From JAZKID01 sp963714065 (GTDB lineage Bacteria > Pseudomonadota > Alphaproteobacteria > Rhizobiales > UBA4765), in assembly GCA_963714065.1 (NCBI GenBank), contig OY970226.1, positions 744,001 through 808,000 on the forward strand: a stretch of DNA of 64,000 nucleotides. The letters run 5' to 3'. The position numbers and the translations under genes were made by a program. The notes beneath the pieces were generated by a model, which worked only from the letters and a program-made list of their open reading frames with translations, made no database searches and was not told where the DNA came from. Numbering within the stretch: position 1 is the first letter of the stretch; the number at the start of each line of letters is the position of its first letter. Below, piece by piece: positions 8,798 to 19,474 of the stretch.

Positions 8798-9394
8798 TCA
8801 CGCCTTCACCCCAAGCCCCGTCTTCAGCCGCGCGATCTGGTAGGGAATGCCGACATGCACGCGGCCCTGGATGGTTTCCAGCAAAATCTCGTCGCTCTTT
8901 AAACTGGGATCGCCCTCGACGCCGGCGATCGCTTTCGCCACCATCTCGTCTTCCTTGGCGAGCTGTTCCATCACATTGCGCATGGCTTCCGTCTGGTCCG
9001 GCGGCACGCGGATGGTGACGCCGACCGCATAGCCGAGTTCTTTCAAGGCTGCGCGCAGCACGCGCCGCACCAGTTCCTTGTCCTCGAACTGGCCGAACAC
9101 GCGCTCGACCGCGAGCAGCACGGTCGGCACCAGCGCATCCTCGAGCTGGAAAAGCTGTTTGCGCACGGCCTCCACCGCATCGGCACAGACACGCAGGAAT
9201 TCGCGCCGCCCTTCCTGCAGGCCCGCGGCATAGCCCTCGGCGCGGGCCTCTTCGTAATAGGCTGCCGCCTGCTCCTCGGCGCTCTCCATCATATGGCGGA
9301 GTTCCTTGACGGAGGCCATGTCCATGCCCTGCTCGTCGAATTCCTCGCGAGGAATGATCTTGCGCTTCTCGGTGCCGGCCTTGTCGTCGGTCAT
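8798..9394 (-). CDS. sctL: SctL, T3SS ATPase stator
   Basis: 198 residues of the YscL/FliH type. The N-terminal part is charged and helical, with an Ala/Glu-rich segment near residues 30-60 (ESAEEQAAAYYEEARAEGYA) as in FliH/SctL. The C-terminal domain ends LKTGLGVKA. In known systems SctL dimers connect the ATPase to SctQ. The start overlaps the sctK stop by 4 nt (ATGA). Confidence 0.85.
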   Translation of the reverse strand: MTDDKAGTEKRKIIPREEFDEQGMDMASVKELRHMMESAEEQAAAYYEEARAEGYAAGLQEGRREFLRVCADAVEAVRKQLFQLEDALVPTVLLAVERVFGQFEDKELVRRVLRAALKELGYAVGVTIRVPPDQTEAMRNVMEQLAKEDEMVAKAIAGVEGDPSLKSDEILLETIQGRVHVGIPYQIARLKTGLGVKA

Positions 9395-10089
9395 GAATGA
9401 TTTGTAGCAGTTAAGGCGAGACGGACAAGCTCCGCCGTCTCCTGCGGATCGTCGAGCGTCTGCACGCGCGCGGGCTGCAGGCCGCTCAAATTCTGACGGA
9501 TATCGGCAGGCAAGAGCTGATTTTCAAGCTCGCTCCACACGAGAATGGCGGTTGCCGCAAGCTGCAGGGACTGCACATCGCCGCCGCGCAGCAGCTCGAG
9601 CATCCAGATCGGGACTTCGGAGCGGAATTTCAGACCGAAACGCATGGCATCCTGCCCGTAATTACGGATCAGCATTTGCAAATCTTCCTTGCCGATCAAC
9701 GCGCCGTAATTGAGGCATTCGATGGCGGAGGCGATATGGCAGGCCACCTGCATCAACCGCTCACCTGCCAGAACATGCGTGCTTGTTTCCGTTTGTTCGG
9801 TAAGCGGCGGCGCCTCCGGCTCGCCATGCAGGATTTCCTCCGGCGTGGGTTTGTGCACGATCTGCGGCACGAGCAGGCTCAAACGCGAATCCAGCCTGCG
9901 CGTGCCGAGCAGCCGCTGCGCCATGGCCTGGCTTTTCAGATTGAGGCGCGTCACCACATCGTAAACTTCGGGGCGGTGGCGTGTCGTCCTGATCCGGTTG
10001 CCGAGATCGCGCATTTCCTCGAGCGCGGTGATGCGCTGCTCGCGCCGGGTTCTGGGGAAGGTTTCCGGGTTTGCGTCTTGATTCATCAA
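9391..10089 (-). CDS. sctK: SctK-like T3SS sorting-platform protein
   Basis: 232 residues, soluble, helical in its second half. The sequence is poorly conserved, but it lies exactly where SctK (YscK/OrgA; NolU in rhizobia) is expected, between sctJ and sctL. It also has the sizeable N-terminal basic region and Leu-rich C-half of that family. SctK links the sorting platform to SctD. Either of two adjacent ATG codons can be the start. The call is mainly from synteny. Confidence 0.6.
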   Translation of the reverse strand: MMNQDANPETFPRTRREQRITALEEMRDLGNRIRTTRHRPEVYDVVTRLNLKSQAMAQRLLGTRRLDSRLSLLVPQIVHKPTPEEILHGEPEAPPLTEQTETSTHVLAGERLMQVACHIASAIECLNYGALIGKEDLQMLIRNYGQDAMRFGLKFRSEVPIWMLELLRGGDVQSLQLAATAILVWSELENQLLPADIRQNLSGLQPARVQTLDDPQETAELVRLALTATNHS

Positions 10090-10153
10090 GCAAGTTTAGC
10101 ACAAATTCGGCACGTAGGATGGTTGCGAGGTAAGCGAAGCCAAGCATTTTACC

Positions 10154-10285
10154 GTCATTCCCGCGAAAGCGGGAATCCAGAAATAAAGCTTAAAATAAGG
10201 GGCCGGGAAGGCTTCTGCCTAGATAATATACGGGTGTAGCTGGGGTTTTTCTTTACATCTAGATTCCCGCTTTCGCGGGAATGAC
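10154..10285. repeat. Paired inverted REP-like units between sctJ and sctK
   Basis: Two 27-nt palindromic units (10154-10180 and 10259-10285) face each other with a single mismatch, separated by about 78 nt. Each unit is itself a hairpin (ATTCCCGC/GCGGGAAT with an AAA-type loop). The pair resembles a REP doublet or a small MITE and lies inside the T3SS operon. It could form a large stem in the mRNA downstream of sctJ. Confidence 0.75.
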
Positions 10286-10294
10286 GGTCGGATT

Positions 10295-11074
10295 TCACGT
10301 TTTGCTTTGCAGCCGCCGCAGGAAAGCAATGAGCGAAAAGGCGCCGAGCACGCCGGCCGCGATCCATAAGAACAGGGCAGTGGATGGCGACGAATACATC
10401 AGCTTCGAAAAATCCATCGCCTTGCCGCCGTTTCCACCGCCGGAGCCGGCCCCATTATCATCGCTGTCGGAAGCCAGCGCGCCGACGATCGTGCCGTCGG
10501 AGGGGAAGAAGGCGATGGAGACATTCTTGTAATCCATATCCTGCACGGCATTGGCGACAAGCAGGCGGATCTTCGAGGACAGCTCGATCGTATCCACGCT
10601 CGGCCGGTGCACGATCATGACGGAGGCGGAAGCCTTGGAATTATTGCCGGTGCGCAGATCGAGCTCCGGCATCACGACATGCACGCGCGTACTCACCACA
10701 CCGTCGATTTCGGAAATCGTTTTGGTAAGCTCCTGGCTGATCGCATAATTGAGGCGGGCGTGTTGTTCAAAGGGCGAAACAATGATCCCCTCGCCCTTGA
10801 ACACATCGGCCACCGATTTGTACTGCTCGTGCGGATAGCCGTAACGGTTCAGGATCTCGACCGCCTGAGCGAACTGGCTGTCGTCGACGGAAATGGAATA
10901 ACTGCTGTTGTCGGCTGCCTGCTCGCGCGTGGCATTGATGCCGTTGCGATACAGCAGCGCCACCATTTCGTTGGCATCTTTTGAGGAAAGCCCGGTGTAG
11001 ACCTGCTGTTCGCAGGCGCAAAGCGAAAGCGCGACAAGCGCAACCAGGGCGGCAAAACTCTTACGCATACGCAT
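10295..11074 (-). CDS. sctJ: SctJ, T3SS inner-ring lipoprotein
   Basis: 259 residues of the YscJ/PrgK family. The N-terminus is a lipoprotein signal with lipobox LCAC at about residues 18-21. The hallmark region follows (YTGLSSKDANEMVALLYRNG), then the second ring-building domain with ISEIDGVVSTRVHVVMPE. A C-terminal membrane helix is at about 230-250 (LFLWIAAGVLGAFSLIAF). SctJ forms a 24-mer ring with SctD in known systems. It is the first gene of the minus-strand operon, so the operon promoter should lie in 11075-11398. Confidence 0.96.
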   Translation of the reverse strand: MRMRKSFAALVALVALSLCACEQQVYTGLSSKDANEMVALLYRNGINATREQAADNSSYSISVDDSQFAQAVEILNRYGYPHEQYKSVADVFKGEGIIVSPFEQHARLNYAISQELTKTISEIDGVVSTRVHVVMPELDLRTGNNSKASASVMIVHRPSVDTIELSSKIRLLVANAVQDMDYKNVSIAFFPSDGTIVGALASDSDDNGAGSGGGNGGKAMDFSKLMYSSPSTALFLWIAAGVLGAFSLIAFLRRLQSKT

Positions 11075-11398
11075 ACTCTGTTTACTCTACTGTGTGGCAT
11101 TTTAGGGGAAGATGGTTAAGGAAGTGGGAAGCCTCCCCGTTGTCATTGCCGGGCTCGACCCGGCAATCCATCTTTTTTGATGATGGATGCGCGGGTCAAG
11201 CCCGCGCATGACGGTTTTAATAAATCAAAAGTAAAACTCCATATATATTACGTAAAAACACTGCAAATTTAAGTTAAAATCTTATATATTCACTTTAGTT
11301 TCTGATAAGAGTGGCTTTTTTGAAGGTTTTATGTAGACTTGGAGCAAGACATAGTGTCAAAAACTATTTTAAGCGTTTGAATTAGGGAATACGTATTC
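11075..11398. other. 324-nt divergent intergenic region upstream of sctJ
   Basis: Without a gene. It separates sctJ (-) from the 366-aa ORF (+). The left part holds a REP-like element (11142-11212). The right 180 nt are strongly AT-rich and should contain the divergent promoters for the main T3SS operon and the downstream gene. I could not recognise a convincing -35/-10 pair or a regulator box by eye. Confidence 0.6.
11142..11212. repeat. REP-like element, second family
   Basis: Two adjacent hairpins: GTCATTGCCGGGCTCGACCC then GGCAATCCATC, and GATGGATGCGCGGGTCAAGC then CCGCGCATGAC. The ends GTCAT and ATGAC are inverted. The right half recurs at 14810-14840 with one base changed. This is a second palindromic family beside the GCGGGAAT family, again only in gaps of the T3SS region. 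Confidence 0.7.
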
Positions 11399-12499
11399 AT
11401 GAGCGGCGAAATCACCGATGCAATGCTTAGAACCGCTTATAATTATGCGATCGGCGCTAATGGCAGCAATGGCGATAAAGAACTCAATAATACAGCCGAG
11501 CTAAACGCTTTTTACCAAAAACTCGACCAGCTAACCGAAGCCGCCGGTTATAAAGATGTTGTTTACCACGGCACGGACCCAAGCGGTAAGGGCGAAAACG
11601 TCTGGCGTATCAAGGCGGACAGTATCAAGGGCGGAAAATTACTCGAACATAACGGTTATCAGGCGGACCTGAGCAAGGGCGATTTCAAATGGGCTTTCGG
11701 CAGCCCGGGCCATTTCTCGTTTACTTATGACAGCCTTATGACACAGTTGGGCCGGGGCGGAACAAAGCCTGCCGATAATGATTCATCGCAAAAAACCGAT
11801 AAAAAAGATGATGTGAAGCCTTTGGACGAGGCAACACAGAAGCTCGTTGCAGACCTCAAGGACAAAGAAAATTTTCTAAAACTCTATGACGCATGGGATC
11901 CGGATGATCCAGCGTCGCTGGATAAAGATCAGGCACCTCAGTGGGCCGCCCTTTTGAAAAGCATGGGTCTCGATAAAGCAAAATTGGAAAACGACCAGAA
12001 CCCGGATTACGAGGCGCAATGGGACAAGCTGGAGGGGATTGTTGGAGCGTTAAGTAAAACGGCCGGCGTACAGAAAGTTGAAACTGAAAAAGTTTCAGAG
12101 ACTACTTCGGTAATCAAGCGCAGCACACTCTTGTCGCTTTTAGGAAATGAAAATGCACCCATCACCGTCGAAGTGCTGCTTGCCGCACTTAAGAAAGATG
12201 GCGCTTTTTCTGAATTTGATAATCAGAAAAATCCAGATCCACGTGCCGTTACCCTGGCTCTTTACAAAGCAATGGGTAAAACGTGGAACGTGCTATTCGA
12301 GAAAAAATATGGGCATCCGCTCACTAAATTGCCGCAAGAGATGCAAGAGCAATCGAACACCGTCAATAAAATCCTCCAGCTTTATATTGACGCGATGCCG
12401 GGCGCGAATGTAAGCCAGCATACGCTTCCTTTGTCCGTTTTGGACGAACTGAATAAAGACCTACAGAAGTATAAAGTTAGCATCTTTGCTGCAAGCTAA
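11399..12499 (+). CDS. Hypothetical protein, possible T3SS substrate
   Basis: 366 residues, soluble, no signal peptide or membrane helix, visibly AT-richer than the sct genes. The N-terminus (MSGEITDAMLRTAYNYAIGA) is polar. Residues 120-150 are a Lys/Asp-rich linker, and the rest is helical with two Asp-rich loops (YDAWDPDDPASLDKDQ). I recognise no family. Position next to sctJ, base composition and lack of a signal peptide fit a secreted effector, tip or gatekeeper protein, but nothing in the sequence proves export. Confidence 0.75.
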   Translation: MSGEITDAMLRTAYNYAIGANGSNGDKELNNTAELNAFYQKLDQLTEAAGYKDVVYHGTDPSGKGENVWRIKADSIKGGKLLEHNGYQADLSKGDFKWAFGSPGHFSFTYDSLMTQLGRGGTKPADNDSSQKTDKKDDVKPLDEATQKLVADLKDKENFLKLYDAWDPDDPASLDKDQAPQWAALLKSMGLDKAKLENDQNPDYEAQWDKLEGIVGALSKTAGVQKVETEKVSETTSVIKRSTLLSLLGNENAPITVEVLLAALKKDGAFSEFDNQKNPDPRAVTLALYKAMGKTWNVLFEKKYGHPLTKLPQEMQEQSNTVNKILQLYIDAMPGANVSQHTLPLSVLDELNKDLQKYKVSIFAAS

Positions 12500-12603
12500 T
12501 TAAAATACAATATATTTACTTTATATTCATAATTAAAACTTGATTATATTGCACTATGCAAAATCATTGATACTATAAATACACATATTTAAGGAGATAC
12601 GAC

Positions 12604-12888
12604 ATGAATACCGTTCCGGGACCTTTGACACCTCCATCAGGTGATCATGGCTCGGGTCTTTCCGGGAGACTCGAATTTATCATGGAACTGGCTTTCGATG
12701 CCTTGAGTTACAGTTTTGATCTTGATCCCCCGCTTGTCACGCCTGAAACCCAGGTTGGCAATATGATGGGGGAAGCCAACCAGCAAAAAGTAGAATCTTA
12801 TGTCGAAGATTTGGAAGCAAGACGCATTCAAGACCAGATTATGTATCACAAATTGGTCTACGACGTAAAACCCGATCAGGATGTCTAA
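12604..12888 (+). CDS. Small hypothetical protein in T3SS cluster
   Basis: 94 residues, acidic, with a good ribosome site (AAGGAGATACGAC before ATG). No signal peptide; a mildly amphipathic helix at about 20-40 and a charged helical C-terminus. It lies between the possible substrate gene and the inner-rod candidate. A small chaperone or secreted accessory is possible. I recognise no family. Confidence 0.65.
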   Translation: MNTVPGPLTPPSGDHGSGLSGRLEFIMELAFDALSYSFDLDPPLVTPETQVGNMMGEANQQKVESYVEDLEARRIQDQIMYHKLVYDVKPDQDV

Positions 12889-12995
12889 GAAATATCGTTT
12901 TTAACGAAACTAGTCTTGCGGCAGATTAATTGCGCTATCTAGATCGACTACACTTTTCAAAAAATTGAACCTGGCTACAAACAAGTTTGCTCTTG

Positions 12996-13334
12996 TTAAC
13001 CGCCCTGAGTAAGGGTTCGGAGGGTTTTTCCTGGCGCCTCAAACACATGCTTCGCACCAAGGACATATCCCGTAAAAAAGATGCTCTGCTTCTGCATTTC
13101 CAAAAGGTCTTTTGTATTTTGTCTAGAAGATTTCTGAGCTTGGGAAAGAGCTTGAGAGATGCGTGAATCTAGTCCCGGGATATCCAGTTTTACAGGCGTA
13201 AATTTTGGTTCCTCAAGGAAGAATTTTTGATGACTGAGAGCTGTATTAAAAGCATTACGAAGCTGGGACTCAAAGCTCGTAGGCGTTTGTTCTGTAAAGG
13301 AAGGGACAGCTATTTTCTGAATATCTAGGGTCAT
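12996..13334 (-). CDS. sctI: Candidate T3SS inner-rod protein SctI
   Basis: 112 residues, no signal peptide. The C-terminal 40 residues have the spacing seen in YscI/PrgJ rods: a helix with DLLEMQKQSIFFTGYVLGAK followed by a second short helix ending TLRTLTQGG, resembling the family LLxxQ...LxxK...TLxxQ pattern. The N-terminal half is variable. It lies directly downstream of a 71-aa needle candidate on the same strand, and no other sctI is visible next to sctJ. Size, motif spacing and position support the call, but the match is weak. Confidence 0.55.
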   Translation of the reverse strand: MTLDIQKIAVPSFTEQTPTSFESQLRNAFNTALSHQKFFLEEPKFTPVKLDIPGLDSRISQALSQAQKSSRQNTKDLLEMQKQSIFFTGYVLGAKHVFEAPGKTLRTLTQGG

Positions 13335-13410
13335 GTTGCCAACCTATATAAGCTTCATTGCTTAACTTTTAAGGAAGATAAACAATGAAAAATAAATAGA
13401 CAATTATGAC

Positions 13411-13440
13411 ATAAAAAAGCCCGGCATAGCCGGGCAATTT
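13411..13440 (-). terminator. Intrinsic terminator after the needle candidate
   Basis: Perfect 7-bp stem GCCCGGC/GCCGGGC with a 3-nt loop (13419-13435), followed on the minus strand by six T residues. It ends transcription of the 71-aa gene, possibly only in part, before the inner-rod candidate downstream. Confidence 0.85.
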
Positions 13441-13461
13441 TGGAAACACTCAAATAGCGCG

Positions 13462-13677
13462 TTACGAAACCTGCGACATAATTTGAGTGTTGGTCCTGAA
13501 TGTCTGGGCAAGAAGTTCAGCCTGCTTTTCTTGAGAGTTAATCTGACCGCTAGCAACTTGAACAGCAATCAAATCATATGAATTCTGAACTGAAGCCGCT
13601 CTTGCTACCTGAAGCTGGCCCTGAATGGCGGGGTCTAGAGTTGAAGTCCCGGTAGCTCCGGTAATTGGATCTGGCAT
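13462..13677 (-). CDS. sctF: Candidate T3SS needle protein SctF
   Basis: 71 residues, close to the 70-90 of needle subunits, no signal peptide. It has a polar N-terminus and two helices separated by a short GQI-type turn near residue 45. The second helix (EKQAELLAQTFRTNTQIMSQ) has the polarity pattern of the needle C-helix. Ribosome site GGAGAG is 5 nt before ATG. A terminator follows, then the inner-rod candidate, so the needle-like gene could be transcribed in excess of the rod. The assignment is inference; it could be another small secreted component. Confidence 0.5.
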   Translation of the reverse strand: MPDPITGATGTSTLDPAIQGQLQVARAASVQNSYDLIAVQVASGQINSQEKQAELLAQTFRTNTQIMSQVS

Positions 13678-13953
13678 CTTACTCTCCTATTTCCTTTATT
13701 CCTTTTCGCCGTTTTTCTTCACTATCGAAGTCCACGGTCATATTTATGCATCAAACATAGGGTAGAGGCGTTTAAAAGTCAATGTGAAAGGTAGTTAACG
13801 GAGAGCAAACAAAGTCTTAAACTTGTATTAGTGTTAATCATTTCCTAAATTTTACATATCTATGATGGGCAGGTACAGAAAGAGCCAAGATTTACCGGCA
13901 TGAGGCAAGAAAAATACATGCGATTTTGTGTAAATCTTATCCATCTGACGGGC

Positions 13954-14727
13954 ATGAGAAACTTGCCGGAGCCGGGCGTGCGCCTGCTTCTTTTAACCCC
14001 TGCCCTGTTCATGCTCTGCGCATTTACTCTCGACAGCCGGCCGGCTAACGCGCATCTCATTCAGCTCGCGCAATATGCACCCTATACACCCGCCACCGAA
14101 GAAACGCCCGCAGAAGAATTGCAAGCGCCGCCCGCAAACCGCAAGCCGGTTTACACCCGCGGCCAGTCCACGGTCGACAGCACGGCGGACGATGTTGCGC
14201 CCGCCAAACCAAAGAAGGTTAAAACCGAAGCGGCGGGCGATCTTGCCGTGCCGGTTCCCGGTGCGGGGCGGAGCATCGATTATGTCGCGGTCCAGCAACC
14301 TCTCGATCAGGCATTGCGCGAACTCGGCCAGGCGGCGGGCGTGCGCGTCGTGGCATCCGACGGCGTGAAAGGCACTGTGCGCAAGCGGCATCTGAAAGGC
14401 GAGCTGCCGATGCTGCTCGACAAGCTCGCACAAGAGTTCGGCCTGTTCTGGTTTCCCGACGGCGGCGCCGTTTACGTCGAAGCGCTGGACGAGCAGAAGA
14501 CGAAAGTCGTCAAGCTGAAAAATGTCGGCCGCGAGCAGATTTACGAGGCGATGGATCAGGCGGGCTTAAGCCGCGCGAAATCGCGCGTGCAGGTGAGCGA
14601 TGGCTCGGCGCGCGTTGTCGGCTCCGATAATTTTCACAAGACGATCGAGGACCTGCTTGCCTCTCTCGCGCCGCCGGAAGATCCGGATATCAAGATCATC
14701 AAATACGGGACGAAGGTTTCGAATTAG
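13954..14727 (+). CDS. sctC: N-terminal half of T3SS secretin (RhcC1/NolW-like)
   Basis: 257 residues from this start. An Sec-type signal peptide (RLLLLTPALFMLCAF, cleaved near PANA) is followed by a Pro/Lys-rich linker. Next come an N0 domain (SIDYVAVQQPLDQALRELGQ .. VRVVASDGVKGTVRKRHLKG .. GLFWFPDGGAVYVEAL) and an N1 domain (VVKLKNVGREQIYEAM.. VRVVGSDNFHKTIEDLLASL), as in HrcC. The protein then stops: there is no N3 or secretin barrel. Rhizobial systems encode the secretin as two genes, rhcC1 and rhcC2, and this looks like the first. The barrel half is not in the window. Earlier ATG codons at 13900 and 13918 are possible; 13954 best fits the signal peptide. Confidence 0.75.
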   Translation: MRNLPEPGVRLLLLTPALFMLCAFTLDSRPANAHLIQLAQYAPYTPATEETPAEELQAPPANRKPVYTRGQSTVDSTADDVAPAKPKKVKTEAAGDLAVPVPGAGRSIDYVAVQQPLDQALRELGQAAGVRVVASDGVKGTVRKRHLKGELPMLLDKLAQEFGLFWFPDGGAVYVEALDEQKTKVVKLKNVGREQIYEAMDQAGLSRAKSRVQVSDGSARVVGSDNFHKTIEDLLASLAPPEDPDIKIIKYGTKVSN

Positions 14728-14734
14728 GCTTTGC

Positions 14735-14840
14735 CGTCATCGCCGGACTTAATACCACGGAATTTAAACTTTGCTTAAATTCCTATGCGATCCATCTTTT
14801 AAAATTTATGATGGATGCGCGGGTCGAGCCCGCGCATGAC
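14735..14840. repeat. REP-like element after the secretin-half gene
   Basis: Begins GTCATCGCCGG and ends GCCCGCGCATGAC. The right arm (GATGGATGCGCGGGTCGAGC then CCGCGCATGAC) is nearly identical to 11182-11212. An inner palindrome GGAATTTAAAC..GTTTAAATTCC-like (14760-14783) sits in the middle. It is a second copy of the family seen upstream of sctJ. Confidence 0.65.
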
Positions 14841-15000
14841 GAATTAGTAAATATCTAAAACTCTATCTATTAGTATTAAAACATCAATAAGCCTGAAATT
14901 ACAGGCGTTTACTACGTTAAAACTTGATAAACCATAGATATACGCGTAATTTTTCAATAAAGGGCCGAAAAGGCTCTATGGTTTTTGGACATATTGTAAA

Positions 15001-17370
<2,370 letters not shown>

Positions 17371-17472
17371 GCCTTAAAAGTGCCGGCCCGGCCAAAACGG
17401 CTTTTTGCTTCATCCCTGCTTGATTGTTTCCCGCCGGAATGGTTTGTTCCGTCAACCCTCACGGAGACGGAT

Positions 17473-18678
17473 ATGGCGCAGGATCAGCGCGGCAACCACG
17501 ACCAAAAAACATTCCAGTGGGACGATCCCCTGCTGCTCGCCGATTCCCTGACCGGGGAAGAGCAGATGGCGCGCGACAGTGCGCGCAATTACGCGCAGGG
17601 CAAATTGTTGCCGCGGGTCCGCGATGCCTTTCAGAAAGAAATTTTCGACACGGCGATCATGCGCGAGATGGGCTCGCTCGGCCTGCTTGGCCCTACCATT
17701 CCGGCCGCTTATGGCGGCGCCGGCGCTTCCTACGTTTCCTATGGCTTGATCGCGCGCGAGATCGAGCGCGTGGATTCAGGCTATCGCTCGGCCATGAGCG
17801 TGCAGTCTTCGCTCGTGATGTATCCGATCTATGCTTATGGCGACGAGGCACAGCGTAAAAAATATTTGCCGAAGCTCGCAAGCGGCGAAGCCATCGGCTG
17901 TTTCGGCCTCACAGAGCCCGATGCCGGCTCCGATCCCGGCTCCATGCGCACATCTGCGAAGAAAACCGCCAAGGGTTACAGGCTGAACGGCAGTAAAACC
18001 TGGATCTCGAATTCGCCCGTGGCCGATATCTTCGTCGTCTGGGCGAAATCGGAGGCGCATGGCGGCGACATTCGCGGCTTTATCCTTGAAAAAGGGCTGA
18101 AAGGGCTTTCGGCGCCGAAGATCGAAGGCAAGCTCTCGCTACGCGCGTCGATCACCGGCGAAATCGTCATGGAAGATGTCGAGGTCGGCGAGAGCGCCCT
18201 GCTGCCCAATGTTGCGGGCCTTAAAGGACCGTTCGGCTGCCTGAACCGCGCGCGTTACGGCATTGCCTGGGGCGCGATGGGGGCTGCGGAATTCTGCTGG
18301 CACGCGGCGCGCCAATATACGCTCGAGCGGCATCAGTTCGGCCGTCCGCTCGCCGCAAACCAGCTCGTGCAGAAAAAACTCGCCGACATGCAGACCGAAA
18401 TCGCGCTGGGCCTGAATGCCTGCCTGCAGGCGGGAAGATTGTTCGATGCCGGCAAACTTGCGCCCGAGGCGATTTCGCTGCTCAAGCGCAATAATTGCGG
18501 CAAGGCGCTCGATATCGCGCGTGTCAGCCGCGACATGCATGGCGGCAACGGCATATCGGAAGAATACCATGTCATGCGCCATGTCATGAATCTGGAAACG
18601 GTGAATACTTACGAAGGCACACATGATATTCATGCGCTGATCCTCGGCCGCGCGCAGACCGGCATTCCGGCGTTTTGA
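17473..18678 (+). CDS. gcdH: Glutaryl-CoA dehydrogenase
   Basis: 401 residues of the acyl-CoA dehydrogenase family. The N-terminal helical domain is followed by the beta domain with CFGLTEPDAGSDPGSM and WISNSPVADIFVVWAK. The C-terminal helical domain carries the catalytic Glu in TYEGTHDIHALILGRAQTG, which is typical of GcdH. It oxidises and decarboxylates glutaryl-CoA to crotonyl-CoA in lysine/tryptophan breakdown. An upstream in-frame ATG at 17380 exists, but family length favours 17473 (ATGGCGCAGGATCAG). Confidence 0.93.
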   Translation: MAQDQRGNHDQKTFQWDDPLLLADSLTGEEQMARDSARNYAQGKLLPRVRDAFQKEIFDTAIMREMGSLGLLGPTIPAAYGGAGASYVSYGLIAREIERVDSGYRSAMSVQSSLVMYPIYAYGDEAQRKKYLPKLASGEAIGCFGLTEPDAGSDPGSMRTSAKKTAKGYRLNGSKTWISNSPVADIFVVWAKSEAHGGDIRGFILEKGLKGLSAPKIEGKLSLRASITGEIVMEDVEVGESALLPNVAGLKGPFGCLNRARYGIAWGAMGAAEFCWHAARQYTLERHQFGRPLAANQLVQKKLADMQTEIALGLNACLQAGRLFDAGKLAPEAISLLKRNNCGKALDIARVSRDMHGGNGISEEYHVMRHVMNLETVNTYEGTHDIHALILGRAQTGIPAF

Positions 18679-18685
18679 GGTTCGT

Positions 18686-19474
18686 ATGGCGCGCAGCAGG
18701 GGCATCCGCCTTTCCGCAAAAACGCTGACCTTCGTCAGCGAGCAGCCTTATGCGCGCAGTGCGGGGCTTGGGCGCAAGCTTGGAATTTTTTCGGTGCTGT
18801 TCGCGTTGATGGCGCTTGCCTTCCATGCCTATGGCGGCGCCGATACGCCCGCTTTTTTCACGGCGGAAATGATCGCGCTTGTGCTTGCGACCTTCGCCAT
18901 GTTTTTTTCGGCGCGCGCCTTGAGCACGATCTGGGCGCGCGGAAAACGGGGCCTCGGCGATGCGATCCTGGGGCTTTGCTACGGCGCGCTTCTGTGGTCG
19001 GTGCCGCTGATGCTGCTGCTGGTCGCCAACAGCTTTCCGCTGACGACAGACGTGACGACGCAGGGAGATCTGGTGCCCGAGTTCCTGGTCCTCGAGGGTG
19101 TGCGGCCGGATTGGGCCAAATCCGTCGATCTCGACAAGGCTCAACCCGCACAACTGGCGCGGCCGCTTTCCACCGATGTGCCGCTGAACGATGTTTACGA
19201 TCTTGTCACGAACCTTGTGAAAGCGATGGGCTGGGAGGTCGTTGCCGAAAGTCCGCCGGAAGACAAAACATCGCGCTTTGCCGCCATCCAGGCAACCGCC
19301 ACGTCCGGTTTCGGCTTCACCGACGATATCGTTATCCAGCTGGTCGCCAGCGACAAACATACGCGCGTCGACATGCGCTCCGCCTCGCGCGCCGGGCCGT
19401 TCGACCTTGGCCTCAACGCGCAGAGGATCGACAATTTCCTGCTGCTGGTGCGTCAGAAATTGAACGAGCGCTAG
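18686..19474 (+). CDS. DUF1499 family membrane protein
   Basis: 262 residues with three hydrophobic helices in the first 120 residues (KLGIFSVLFALMALAFHAYG, FFTAEMIALVLATFAMFFSA, LLWSVPLMLLLVANSF). A DUF1499 domain follows, ending TSGFGFTDDIVIQL..TRVDMRSASRAGPFDLGLNAQRI, the characteristic part of the family. Function unknown. It starts 7 nt after gcdH, so the two are probably cotranscribed. Confidence 0.85.
   Translation: MARSRGIRLSAKTLTFVSEQPYARSAGLGRKLGIFSVLFALMALAFHAYGGADTPAFFTAEMIALVLATFAMFFSARALSTIWARGKRGLGDAILGLCYGALLWSVPLMLLLVANSFPLTTDVTTQGDLVPEFLVLEGVRPDWAKSVDLDKAQPAQLARPLSTDVPLNDVYDLVTNLVKAMGWEVVAESPPEDKTSRFAAIQATATSGFGFTDDIVIQLVASDKHTRVDMRSASRAGPFDLGLNAQRIDNFLLLVRQKLNER

Noticed and set aside
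1..11074. Flagellar export operon
   Set aside because: SctJ lipoprotein, secretin N-domain, SctK-like protein and absence of flagellar structural genes favour a non-flagellar T3SS.
11221..11398. Shared promoter box upstream of the AT-rich effector candidates
   Set aside because: Upstream regions of the genes at 11.4, 12.6, 25.3, 38.2, 40.4 and 44.5 kb are all AT-rich, but I found no common motif beyond composition.
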